NCBI GenBank assembly: GCA_049322355.1
Contig: JBMORG010000027.1
Location: forward strand, 417,079-481,078
From: 0-14-0-80-60-11 sp049322355
GTDB lineage: Bacteria; Desulfobacterota; Desulfobaccia; Desulfobaccales; 0-14-0-80-60-11
Length of the DNA: 64,000 nt
Direction: 5' to 3'
Shown here: in pieces, positions 53,088 through 61,214 of the stretch
Numbering within the stretch: the first letter of the stretch is position 1
How the letters are laid out: each line of letters opens with the position of its first letter
Translations under genes and position numbers: made by a program
The notes under the pieces: model-generated
What the model was told of the DNA's origin: nothing
Databases searched by the model: none
Seen by the model: the letters and a program-made list of their open reading frames with translations, nothing else

Positions 53088-53203
53088 GGCCAGGGGTCCG
53101 GAACATAAATTAGGCCTGCCGTTCCTAAAGTCCGGCAGGCCTTACCATTTTAACAAACTTGACCGCAGGAGGCAATCTCCCGGAGGCTTGCTTCACCCAG
53201 GGG

Positions 53204-53827
53204 TCAGAGCCCCGCAATCCCTTTGGCGGTGATAGTAATGTAGTGATAGGGGGCCCCGATAGTCTGGTCCTGGGACGCCAGCTTTTCCATGCCGGCCTTG
53301 GCCGCGTCCGCCACCTGGGCCAGGGGCGCCTTCTTCTTGACCAATTCGTTCAACTTGAATTCCAGGCCCATCCGCCGGGGCAGCGTGAAAACCTCGGTCA
53401 CCCGGTTGTACTCGATTTTGGGAGGTTGGGGCCGGTCCCAAATGATGAACAACTGGCTGGGGTGATCCGGACTCTTTTGAGAATAGCCGGCCAACAGCAG
53501 GTACATGTTGACGATGGGATCCGGCGGCATCTTTTCGCACATCTTGCGCAGAAGCTCATCGTAGCGACTAGAAAAGAAGGGAATAGCCGCATCGATGAGG
53601 GCATCCATTTCGGTTAAGCCCTCGGATTTGGCAAAATTGGCGAAATCTTTACATATGTCTTGGGCTTCCCAGTTTCCGGCAGAAGCCAGGATGGCATGGG
53701 AGGTAACGGGAACCAGGCGGTCCATCGTGATGAAACGTTCTTCCCCATGGGGTTCGAAAAATACCGCCCGGCTGTCCGAGGCCACCAGTACCCCTTCTGC
53801 CGCAGCACAAGCAATCAACTGACCCAT
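53204..53827 (-). CDS. Proteasome-like Ntn-fold protein
   Basis: A 207-aa protein whose N-terminus (LIACAAAEGVLVASDSRAVF) resembles the first strands of proteasome beta/HslV/Anbu subunits, which share the VLASDSR segment. The usual catalytic Thr1 is not at the expected place (the protein opens MGQLIACAA), so it may be inactive or use another residue. Single gene, divergent context absent; 376 bp from cdsA. AGGAG-type site (complement of TCCTCC) precedes the ATG. Confidence 0.6.
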   Translation of the reverse strand: MGQLIACAAAEGVLVASDSRAVFFEPHGEERFITMDRLVPVTSHAILASAGNWEAQDICKDFANFAKSEGLTEMDALIDAAIPFFSSRYDELLRKMCEKMPPDPIVNMYLLLAGYSQKSPDHPSQLFIIWDRPQPPKIEYNRVTEVFTLPRRMGLEFKLNELVKKKAPLAQVADAAKAGMEKLASQDQTIGAPYHYITITAKGIAGL

Positions 53828-54124
53828 ACTATCCTCCTTGGCGAACCTCAGGTTTAATCTTTAAAATAATCCTGGGTCAGGGCTTGTAAAGGGATAGCAT
53901 GAAGTAAATTTAAAAAAAACTTCACATCAATCATATCAGGGAAAGGAGATTCTGAGGGAGCTAAGCGACCGGAGAATCTAGAAAAAGTGAAATTCTTGCG
54001 CTTTAAATGACAAACCTAACCGGATAATCAGCAACAAATTTCGGCAAACGCTATAAAGGTCCCCACGCAGGTGCCCCCTATGAGAAATTATTTTTGGCAA
54101 TCGCTAAATCTGCCCTGCGGCTTA
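53828..54124. other. 297-bp gap between the Ntn gene and cdsA
   Basis: No gene. It contains a partial ATTCTGAG...GAGAATCT palindrome (about 53949-53980) related to the elements at 42514 and 42798. Confidence 0.5.
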
Positions 54125-54946
54125 TCAACCGATGAGAAACAAGCGAATATATACCATTGCAGGCGCGGCGAAAAGCAGGCTGTCCAGGCGGTCCAGCATG
54201 CCGCCGTGACCAGGCAAGAGTGCTGAGGTATCTTTGATTTCGGCCTGGCGCTTGAGCATGGATTCGAAAAGGTCCCCCAGCAGCCCCACCACGGCCAGGA
54301 GCAGCGCCAGTCCTGCCAGTTCTGCCAGGCTCACCTGGGGCAGGGCCCAATGTCCCAGGGCCACGCCCGCGATTACCGCGGAGGCCAGCCCTCCCCCCAC
54401 TCCGGCCCAGGTCTTGCCCGGACTCACTTCCGGATATAGCTTGGTCTTGCCCCAGGTCCGGCCGCAGTAAAACGCCCCGGTATCCCCGGCCATGATTACC
54501 ATGAGAAGCCAGAAGACCCACCACTGGCCGTCGCTCAGATAGCGCAACCAGATAAAGTGCCCCAGGAGCAGCGGAATATAAAGGAGGGCCAGGACATTGA
54601 CCATTAAATCCTTGCTCAGGTCGGTAATGTGGGTATAGGCGATAAGGTAGAAGAGGAAGAGGATAAAAAGAATTCCCACCAACACGAAGAGAGGGCCGGA
54701 GGGGTTGCACAAGGTGACGGCCCGCTGGGCGGTACAAAAACTTAAGATGAGCACCGATCCTAAGATAATGGCTTTAAGCCGGCGGAAGGCGTCGGCCTCG
54801 GGCTGGTACATGCCCAGGAACTCCCATTGGGCCAGGCCGTTTACCACCAAAATCAGCAGAACAAAAAAGAAATGTCCGCCTTTAAAGAGCACCAACAACA
54901 GTAAAGGCAGGAGTACCAGGGCGGTCAGCCAGCGGCGTGCGTGCAA
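54125..54946 (-). CDS. cdsA: Phosphatidate cytidylyltransferase
   Basis: Makes CDP-diacylglycerol in the inner membrane. A 273-aa, multi-segment protein with the family signature near the C-terminus: KRQAEIKDTSALLPGHGGMLDRLDSL. It ends the reverse-strand ileS-lspA-lgt-cdsA group, separated from lgt by 264 bp. In many bacteria cdsA sits with dxr and rseP, which are here 50 kb away. Confidence 0.95.
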   Translation of the reverse strand: MHARRWLTALVLLPLLLLVLFKGGHFFFVLLILVVNGLAQWEFLGMYQPEADAFRRLKAIILGSVLILSFCTAQRAVTLCNPSGPLFVLVGILFILFLFYLIAYTHITDLSKDLMVNVLALLYIPLLLGHFIWLRYLSDGQWWVFWLLMVIMAGDTGAFYCGRTWGKTKLYPEVSPGKTWAGVGGGLASAVIAGVALGHWALPQVSLAELAGLALLLAVVGLLGDLFESMLKRQAEIKDTSALLPGHGGMLDRLDSLLFAAPAMVYIRLFLIG

Positions 54947-54966
54947 GGTGAACCCCCTATATAGAC

Positions 54967-55094
54967 AGGTTTTAGGTTTCGGGTTTTGGCTTCCGGGAAA
55001 GGACTTTAGAAACCGGGACCCGATAAGCCAGGAGCCATAAGATAAATCCTGTCTTTCCTAAAACCTGAAACCCAAAACCTAAAGCCCGGAACCT
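54967..55094. repeat. Inverted heptamer arrays between cdsA and lgt
   Basis: 54967-54994 reads AGGTTTT, AGGTTTC, GGGTTTT, GGCTTCC. 55008-55042 reads AGAAACC, GGGACCC, GATAAGC, CAGGAGC, CATAAGA. 55060-55094 reads AAAACCT, GAAACCC, AAAACCT, AAAGCCC, GGAACCT. All keep the 7-nt period, and the last two are purine-rich on the opposite strand to the first. The remaining gap to 55210 has GGGCGGACCC/GTGTCCGCCC. Confidence 0.85.
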
Positions 55095-55210
55095 CCAGCG
55101 GTTGCCTAACGTTTTTCCATGGGCCAATTTTATTGCAGGGGCGGACCCATGTGTCCGCCCTATTGCGGGCGCATAGCAGGTGCGCCAAAAGAAATTATTT
55201 TTGGCAAGCG

Positions 55211-55990
55211 CTATAATTCCTGGGGCCGGGGCCGGAAGCTCCAGTAGAGTACCAGGCCGCCGCAGACCAGGAAAAGGGCCAAGGCAAAAAGCTGGGTCAT
55301 GGGCATCCAGCCGAATAACACCGGTCCCCGATAATCCAGAGGGCTCCGGAAAAACTCCACCACGAAACGCACCAGTCCCGCCAAGCAGAAGTAAGTCAGG
55401 ATCAACTGGCCGTCGAAGCGTTTGCGGGTCCGAAACCAGTAAAGAAACCCGAAGACGCCCAGGGCCAGGAAGGCCTCATAAAGCTGGGCGGGATGCAGGG
55501 GTTCCCGCAAAGGGCAAAGAGTGGCGGGATGGCTAAAAACCACGGCCCAGGGGAGATCGGAAGGGCTGCCGTAGCAGCACCCGGCCATAAAACAGCCCAG
55601 GCGGCCAAAGAATTGTCCCAGGGGCATCCCCACCCCCAGGGCATCTAATGTAAGGCGCCAAGGCATTCCGTGGCGGCGGATATAGTAAAAGGCCACCAAA
55701 AAGGCCAGGATCACACCGCCATGAAAAACCAGTCCCCCTTCCCACAGGGCAAAGATCTTCCAGGGATGGGCCGCAAAGGTATGGATTTCCAGCAAAACAT
55801 AGAGCGCCCGGGAGCCGACCAAGGCGGCCAAAACGATATAGAAACAGAGGTCGTAAAATTGCCCTTTGGGTATGCCGGTACGCTGGGCCTCCCGGCCCGA
55901 CACCATAATGGCGCTCAGAAAGGCGATGGCAAGAAGAAAACCATAGGTAAAGATTTTTAAGGGACCGATTTCAAGCAGGATTGGATGCAT
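55211..55990 (-). CDS. lgt: Prolipoprotein diacylglyceryl transferase
   Basis: Transfers diacylglyceryl to the lipobox Cys of prolipoproteins in the inner membrane. A 259-aa, seven-segment protein with the signature region GRLGCFMAGCCYG, HPAQLYEA and the DGQLILTYF and FRSPLDYRGP segments. It overlaps lspA by 20 bp. Needed for the several lipoproteins in this window. Confidence 0.95.
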   Translation of the reverse strand: MHPILLEIGPLKIFTYGFLLAIAFLSAIMVSGREAQRTGIPKGQFYDLCFYIVLAALVGSRALYVLLEIHTFAAHPWKIFALWEGGLVFHGGVILAFLVAFYYIRRHGMPWRLTLDALGVGMPLGQFFGRLGCFMAGCCYGSPSDLPWAVVFSHPATLCPLREPLHPAQLYEAFLALGVFGFLYWFRTRKRFDGQLILTYFCLAGLVRFVVEFFRSPLDYRGPVLFGWMPMTQLFALALFLVCGGLVLYWSFRPRPQEL

Positions 55991-56471
55991 CAGCGGTTTT
56001 CTCTTCTCTTATAATAACCCAAACCAAAACGGCAGCCCCCACACAGACCAGACTGTCGGCCACATTGAAAGCCGGCCAGTGGTAGCGCCCGTAATACACA
56101 TCAATGAAATCCACCACCTCTCCCAGGCGGACCCGGTCAATCAGGTTGCCCAGAGCCCCGGTCAGGATCAAACTGTAGCCCAGGGCAGCGGGCCACTGGT
56201 CGTCGGGCAGCCGCCATAACAGATAACCGAGGATAATTAGAACCAGGGCGGTGGTTATCACAAAAAACAGCCAGGCGAAATGCGGCGACCAGTCGGAAAA
56301 CAACCCAAAAGCCGCGCCCTTATTACGAACATGCACCAGGTTGAGAACCTCGGGGATAAGGGGCTCCCTGCCGCCCTGGGGCAGCTTCAGGAGCACGAAA
56401 ACCTTGCTCACCTGATCCAGGACCAATCCCGTCGCCAGAATCAGTAATAATATAGCTAACTTACGCGGCAC
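55971..56471 (-). CDS. lspA: Lipoprotein signal peptidase (signal peptidase II)
   Basis: Cleaves diacylated prolipoproteins in the inner membrane. A 166-aa, four-segment protein; catalytic Asp in the motifs NLIDRVRLGEVVDFIDVYYG and FNVADSLVCVG. It lies between ileS (104 bp upstream) and lgt (20-bp overlap), the classic ileS-lspA order. Confidence 0.96.
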   Translation of the reverse strand: MPRKLAILLLILATGLVLDQVSKVFVLLKLPQGGREPLIPEVLNLVHVRNKGAAFGLFSDWSPHFAWLFFVITTALVLIILGYLLWRLPDDQWPAALGYSLILTGALGNLIDRVRLGEVVDFIDVYYGRYHWPAFNVADSLVCVGAAVLVWVIIREEKTADASNPA

Positions 56472-56575
56472 ACCTTATACCAGTTTGATTCTTATTTGTT
56501 GGCTTCAGGTTTAAATAGATCAGAATTACAATAGATTACAGTTTTATTTTGGTTAATTTTATCGCAGACGCAGTA

Positions 56576-59347
56576 TTAATTTTCCAGGACCTGCCGGCAG
56601 CGGGCGCACACCTGGGGATGCCGGGCATCTTCTCCCACCGAGGGAAAAGTGAACCAGCAGCGGACGCATTTCATCCCGGGTGCCGGCGCAACGAGAATCC
56701 ACAAACCGGGAATCTCCAGGGCAGCCAAACCTTGGCCTGCCGCTGCCGTGATCTGGAGGTCCGCCACTTGGGCCAAGGTTTGCAGGTCTGTTGCCTGTGC
56801 CTTTAGCTTATCAAAAAGTTCAGCGCTTGCCCCCAAAATTACGCCGGCCTCCTGGGAGGTGGCCAGGCGCTTTTCTTTCCGGGCCTCTTCCAATCCCCGG
56901 TTGATTTCACCCCGAACTTTGAGCAAAAAGTCGTATTTGGCCAGCAAGGCCTCGTCCGGAAAGCCTGGAGGCGGTTCGGGAAAGGCCCCCAGATGCACAC
57001 TTGCCGGACGGCCGGAGCCGGGGATCTGCTCCCAGACCTCATCCGCGGTAAAGGACAAGATGGGGGCCATGGCCAGAGTCAGACCCTGGAGGATGTCCCA
57101 CAGGGTGCTTTGGGCGCTCCGACGTTCCCTGGAATCGGCTTTCGAGACGTACAGGCGGTCTTTCAAGATGTCCAGGTAAATGGCGCTCATCTCCACGGCG
57201 CAGAACTGGTGCAGGCGGTGGAAGGCCAGGTGGAATTCGTAGTCCTCGTAAGCCCGCCGGACCCGGGCCAGCAACTGGGCCAGCCAGGACAGGGCCAGAC
57301 GGTCCAGTTCCACCCGTTTATCCGGCGCCAGCCAGTGACGTTCCGGGTCAAAATCAAAGAGGTTGCCCAACATGAAGCGGGCGGTGTTGCGGAAGCGCCG
57401 GTAGGCGTCGGCCAACTGCTTCAAGATGTCCGGGGACAGCCTGACGTCGTCCCGATAGTCCTCCGCCGCCACCCACAGCCGCAGGATTTCGGCGCCGTAT
57501 CTGTCCATCACTTCCTGGGGGGCGATGACGTTGCCCAGGGATTTGGACATCTTGCGGCCCTCGCCGTCCACCACGAAGCCATGGGTCAACACCCCCTTGT
57601 AAGGAGCCTCGCCCCTGGTGCCCACGCAGGTGAGAAGACTGGAGTGAAACCAGCCCCGGTGCTGGTCCGAGCCCTCCAGATAGAGGTCCGCGGGCATAAC
57701 CAGGTCCGGGTCGGGTTCCACCACCGCGGCCCAACTCACCCCGGAGTCGAACCAGACATCCAGGATGTCGGTCTCTTTTTTAAACTCTGAACCGCCGCAA
57801 GCGCAAACCGTGCCCGGCGGCAGCAGTTCCGCGGGGGGGGCGGCAAACCAAAAATCCGCGCCCTCGTCGCGCACCCGGGCAATGATGGACTGAAGAATTT
57901 CGGGAGTGAGCAGCACCTGGCCGCAGCTCAGGCAGTGAAAGGCCACAATGGGCACCCCCCAGGCCCGCTGCCGGGAGATGCACCAGTCCGGGCGCCGCTC
58001 CACCATCTGGTAGATGCGCTCCCGGCCCCAGCGGGGAATCCAGGTGACGCCGTCGATGGCCGCCAGGGCCTTTTGCCTGAGATCATTAGCTTCCATGGCG
58101 ATGAACCACTGCTCCGTGGCCCGAAAGATGATGGGCTGCTTGCAGCGCCAGCAGTGGGGGTAGCTGTGGGTCATTTCCTGGGCAGTGAGAAGCCTGCCCT
58201 TTTCTTTGAGGAGTGCGATAATTCCGGCGTTGGCGTCCCAGACCTTCTGGCCGGCAAACTCCGGCACCTCCTGGGTGAACTTGCCGTAGTCGTCCACTGG
58301 CGAATAGGGCGCCAGACCGTACTTGCGGCCGCTGTCATAGTCTTCCTGGCCGTGCCCCGGGGCGATGTGCACCAGGCCGGTACCCGCCTCCAGAGTGACG
58401 TAATTGGCCAGGATAACCTGGGAATCCCGTTTCAGCCAGGGATGGCGGCAGACGGCGCCCTCCAGTTTGCGTCCCTTGACCCTAAAGACCTCGCGCCCTG
58501 TAAGCCCCCAAAGGCTCAGCAGACCCGCAGCCAGGTCCGCGGCCATCACCAGGACCTCGTCACCCAGGTCCAGGCCCACGTATTCCAGATCAGGATGGAC
58601 CGCAATGGCCAAATTCGCCGGCAGGGTCCAGGGGGTGGTGGTCCAGATGACCAGGGACTGCTTGTGGGTAGTCATCTCCGGCATCTGGGGCGGAGGGCTC
58701 ATCAAGGGAAATTTTACGAAAATGGAGGGGGTGCGGTGCTCCTCGTATTCCACTTCGGCTTCGGCCAGGGCGGTGCGGCAGGTGGCGCACCAATGGATGG
58801 GTTTTTTGCTCCGGTGAATGGCGCCGCTGAAAAAGAACTGACCGTATTCCTCGATTATTTCAGCCACATAGGCGTTGTTCATGGTAAGGTAAGGCTGCTC
58901 CCAGCTCCCCAGCACCCCCAGACGTTGGAATTCGGCCCGCTGGATGTCGATGAACTTGCCGGCGTAGGCCCGGCAGCGCTGGCGCACCTCCACCTGGGAC
59001 AAGCGCAGCTTTTTGGCCTTCAATTCCTTGTCCACCTGGTGTTCGATCGGGAGGCCGTGACAATCCCACCCCGGTACATAAGGGCAATCGAAGCCCATCA
59101 TCTGCCGGGATTTGATGATGATGTCTTTGAGGATTTTATTTAGGGCATGCCCTAAATGAATGTGACCATTGGCATAGGGAGGCCCGTCGTGCAGGATAAA
59201 CTTGGGGCGCCCCTGGCTCTGAGTCCTGATCCGGCCGTAAAGGTCCATCCCGGCCCAGCGTTTCAGAAACAACGGTTCCCGCCGGGGCAGGTCGGCCTTC
59301 ATGGGAAAATCGGTGCGAGGTAGGTTAAGGGTCTCTTTATAATCCAT
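56576..59347 (-). CDS. ileS: Isoleucine-tRNA ligase
   Basis: Charges tRNA-Ile, cytoplasmic. A 923-aa full-length type I enzyme: HIGH motif in ANGHIHLGHALNK near residue 60, editing domain (about 190-390), KMSKS in GRKMSKSLGN, and the C-terminal zinc finger CVRCW...CARC. ATG 59347 has GGAGG upstream; the frame is open seven codons further. No T-box sequence was recognised in the 167-bp upstream region. Confidence 0.97.
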   Translation of the reverse strand: MDYKETLNLPRTDFPMKADLPRREPLFLKRWAGMDLYGRIRTQSQGRPKFILHDGPPYANGHIHLGHALNKILKDIIIKSRQMMGFDCPYVPGWDCHGLPIEHQVDKELKAKKLRLSQVEVRQRCRAYAGKFIDIQRAEFQRLGVLGSWEQPYLTMNNAYVAEIIEEYGQFFFSGAIHRSKKPIHWCATCRTALAEAEVEYEEHRTPSIFVKFPLMSPPPQMPEMTTHKQSLVIWTTTPWTLPANLAIAVHPDLEYVGLDLGDEVLVMAADLAAGLLSLWGLTGREVFRVKGRKLEGAVCRHPWLKRDSQVILANYVTLEAGTGLVHIAPGHGQEDYDSGRKYGLAPYSPVDDYGKFTQEVPEFAGQKVWDANAGIIALLKEKGRLLTAQEMTHSYPHCWRCKQPIIFRATEQWFIAMEANDLRQKALAAIDGVTWIPRWGRERIYQMVERRPDWCISRQRAWGVPIVAFHCLSCGQVLLTPEILQSIIARVRDEGADFWFAAPPAELLPPGTVCACGGSEFKKETDILDVWFDSGVSWAAVVEPDPDLVMPADLYLEGSDQHRGWFHSSLLTCVGTRGEAPYKGVLTHGFVVDGEGRKMSKSLGNVIAPQEVMDRYGAEILRLWVAAEDYRDDVRLSPDILKQLADAYRRFRNTARFMLGNLFDFDPERHWLAPDKRVELDRLALSWLAQLLARVRRAYEDYEFHLAFHRLHQFCAVEMSAIYLDILKDRLYVSKADSRERRSAQSTLWDILQGLTLAMAPILSFTADEVWEQIPGSGRPASVHLGAFPEPPPGFPDEALLAKYDFLLKVRGEINRGLEEARKEKRLATSQEAGVILGASAELFDKLKAQATDLQTLAQVADLQITAAAGQGLAALEIPGLWILVAPAPGMKCVRCWFTFPSVGEDARHPQVCARCRQVLEN

Positions 59348-59514
59348 CAAAGGGCCTCCAGAACACAATTTTATTATATTACCATATCCTGGTCCCCCAA
59401 GGAATCAAAAGGAGGCGTGAAAACCATTCTTACGGCCCGACCCCGCTGCTTAACTGCCCTGGGCATAACGGTCGATTTCTTGACCGAAGGAACCCATTTA
59501 GGATAAAATTAATA

Positions 59515-59862
59515 ATGCGCCAAGGCATAAAAGCTTTTCTTCTTTCGGCTTTCGTCTTTCCCGGATTGGGGCAACTTTATAACCAGGACCGGCGGAAGGG
59601 CGTCTTGTTGGTTCTGGGGGCCAACTTTCTGCTGGGCGTGGTCCTGCTGGTGGGAATGGTCCTCCTGTCCCAAGAATACCTGTCGGTCTTCTATCCCCGC
59701 CCCCTGACCTGGCAAATGTTCCGACTCCTGGTCTTAGATACCATCACCCACCCGTTTTTCCTGATTCCTTTTGCCCTGCTCATGGCCCTGTGGGGCTTTG
59801 CCATGGTGGACGCCGCCCGGGGCCCCGGAGGACAAAAACCCGCGGAAAATGAGAAGGTTTAG
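59515..59862 (+). CDS. Small membrane protein with FPGLGQLY motif
   Basis: A 115-aa membrane protein with three hydrophobic segments. The N-terminal FPGLGQLYNQDRRKG resembles the turn motif of TM2/DUF5683-type proteins. A TTGACC-N18-TAAAAT promoter-like pair (59480-59509) ends only 5 nt before the ATG, so the message could be leaderless. Followed 9 bp later by the next gene, so the two are an operon. Function unknown. Confidence 0.75.
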   Translation: MRQGIKAFLLSAFVFPGLGQLYNQDRRKGVLLVLGANFLLGVVLLVGMVLLSQEYLSVFYPRPLTWQMFRLLVLDTITHPFFLIPFALLMALWGFAMVDAARGPGGQKPAENEKV

Positions 59863-59871
59863 GAAAGCATC

Positions 59872-60204
59872 ATGAAACAATATTTGCTGGATGAAATTCC
59901 CCGGGACGATATCGCCCGGATTCGGGATTATCTTAACCAACACGCGGTGGCCGCAGGCATAGCAGATATCTGGTGGGTGGACCTGCAAGAAGATCTATTG
60001 AGCCCGGAGCAGTTCGACCACCGGGATTGCCGGCCGCACCGCTTCGCGGTGGAGCTGGGGGATAATTTCGTGCGCTTTGAGTTCCTCATCCGCAGCCAGC
60101 AGGCCATGCGCTGTTCGTGCATTAATTACGCCACCCGGCAGCAGCGGGACTTTATCATGGCTTACGCCGACCGGATGGTGGAGGAACTGGCGGTGCGGAC
60201 CTGA
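59872..60204 (+). CDS. Hypothetical protein
   Basis: A 110-aa acidic soluble protein, family not recognised. It has an N-terminal helix (LDEIPRDDIARIRDYLNQHA), a beta segment (FAVELGDNFVRFEFLIR) and a CSC pair near residue 81. GGAAAGCATC precedes the ATG. Cotranscribed with the membrane protein before it. Confidence 0.7.
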   Translation: MKQYLLDEIPRDDIARIRDYLNQHAVAAGIADIWWVDLQEDLLSPEQFDHRDCRPHRFAVELGDNFVRFEFLIRSQQAMRCSCINYATRQQRDFIMAYADRMVEELAVRT

Positions 60205-60320
60205 AAAGAGCTTTAAACCTCGGAGTTGGATGGTTTTGAAGTTTGATCTGGCCCTTAACAGAGGCTTCTGACATTGACAATCTCATGCCAATGATTACAG
60301 TGGTCAACAGGAGGCCCACC

Positions 60321-60479
60321 ATGAAAACTTTATTTCTCGCCTTTTTAGTTATGCTCATCTTTAACGTCATAGGCTGTGCTACAACTGCTGCAACTCCTCC
60401 AAAGGAGGAAACCGCCGATCAATTGAAATGGCAAGAGCAAATGGACGTAATCCTTCCCCGAGGAGGCGGGCGCAGGTAG
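60321..60479 (+). CDS. Very small putative lipoprotein
   Basis: A 52-aa protein with AGGAGG at 60309-60314 before the ATG. It has a signal with lipobox VIGC (Cys19) and a charged tail of 33 residues. An upstream in-frame start at 60243 lacks a ribosome site. Function unknown. Confidence 0.65.
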   Translation: MKTLFLAFLVMLIFNVIGCATTAATPPKEETADQLKWQEQMDVILPRGGGRR

Positions 60480-60744
60480 GATTGTCGGGTTCGAGGCGAT
60501 GTGATTATAATTACCAATTTATAGCGAGCAGTTTCCAGTAAATGATTTATTGACGCGCCGACGCCAAACATTGAGGGACTGGCCACGATTTTTCATATCG
60601 CCTTCCTCATTCCGATTCCTCAGCAGAATTCCCCCGAACAATTTTTTACGAATAGTTTTCCTTCCCCTCAAAGCCTTAACATTTTCCCCTGGGATAGCTC
60701 TAAACCATCAAGCAAGCAGCAATCCCTTAAGGAGGGGGAGAATC
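60480..60744. other. 265-bp gap
   Basis: AT-rich, no gene supported; the frame of the glycine-zipper gene is open here, but no start with a ribosome site is present. Confidence 0.5.
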
Positions 60745-61107
60745 ATGACTGCCTTAAAAAAGTTCTTGGGCTTGGGCCCGGGGAAACTCCTGGTATTTGT
60801 AACCGCAATGGCCTTGAGTCTGGCAACGGGGTGCGCTACCTCCCAACAAAGTCCCAGTCCCTACATGTATACCGGTGCGGGGCTGGGCGCGGCCTTGGGG
60901 GCCGGCTTAGGAGCCGCCATCAATAACCGCAATCCCTTGAAAGGTGCGGCTATCGGCGGTTTGCTGGGCGCGGCAGGGGGCGGTGTAGCCGGAGAGGCCT
61001 ATGGCCAATCCAGAAATCCCTATCAGCAGCCGCAGGGCTACTATTACCCGCCGCAGCAACAACAGGGTTACTATCAAGAACCCTATTATACCCAGCCGCC
61101 AGGTTGA
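60745..61107 (+). CDS. Glycine-zipper lipoprotein
   Basis: A 120-aa protein: AAGGAGGGGG before the ATG, signal with lipobox ATGC (Cys30), then a glycine-zipper region (GAGLGAALGAGLGAAI, GAAIGGLLGAAGGGVAGEA) and a Tyr/Pro/Gln-rich tail. Such lipoproteins lie in the envelope and may help pack or anchor the outer membrane. An intrinsic terminator follows. Confidence 0.85.
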   Translation: MTALKKFLGLGPGKLLVFVTAMALSLATGCATSQQSPSPYMYTGAGLGAALGAGLGAAINNRNPLKGAAIGGLLGAAGGGVAGEAYGQSRNPYQQPQGYYYPPQQQQGYYQEPYYTQPPG

Positions 61108-61135
61108 TCGGGGTGCGGACGCGGCCCTGGTGTAG

Positions 61136-61168
61136 AAAAAACCCGGTGGTTACTCACCGGGTTTTTTT
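61136..61168 (+). terminator. Bidirectional terminator
   Basis: ACCCGGTG/CACCGGGT stem, loop GTTACT, with A-run before and T-run after. It serves the glycine-zipper gene and, in reverse, the convergent substrate-binding protein gene. Confidence 0.9.
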
Positions 61169-61214
61169 ATGGTGGTCATCCTGAGAACAGCGTTCAGATT
61201 ATCAGTCACCACTG

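Noticed and set aside
54078..54737. 219-codon reverse frame
   Set aside because: Out-of-frame shadow of cdsA.
57935..59143. 402-codon plus frame
   Set aside because: Antisense shadow of ileS, caused by high GC at third positions.
59348..59514. T-box riboswitch before ileS
   Set aside because: The region is too short and no T-box sequence or specifier hairpin could be found.
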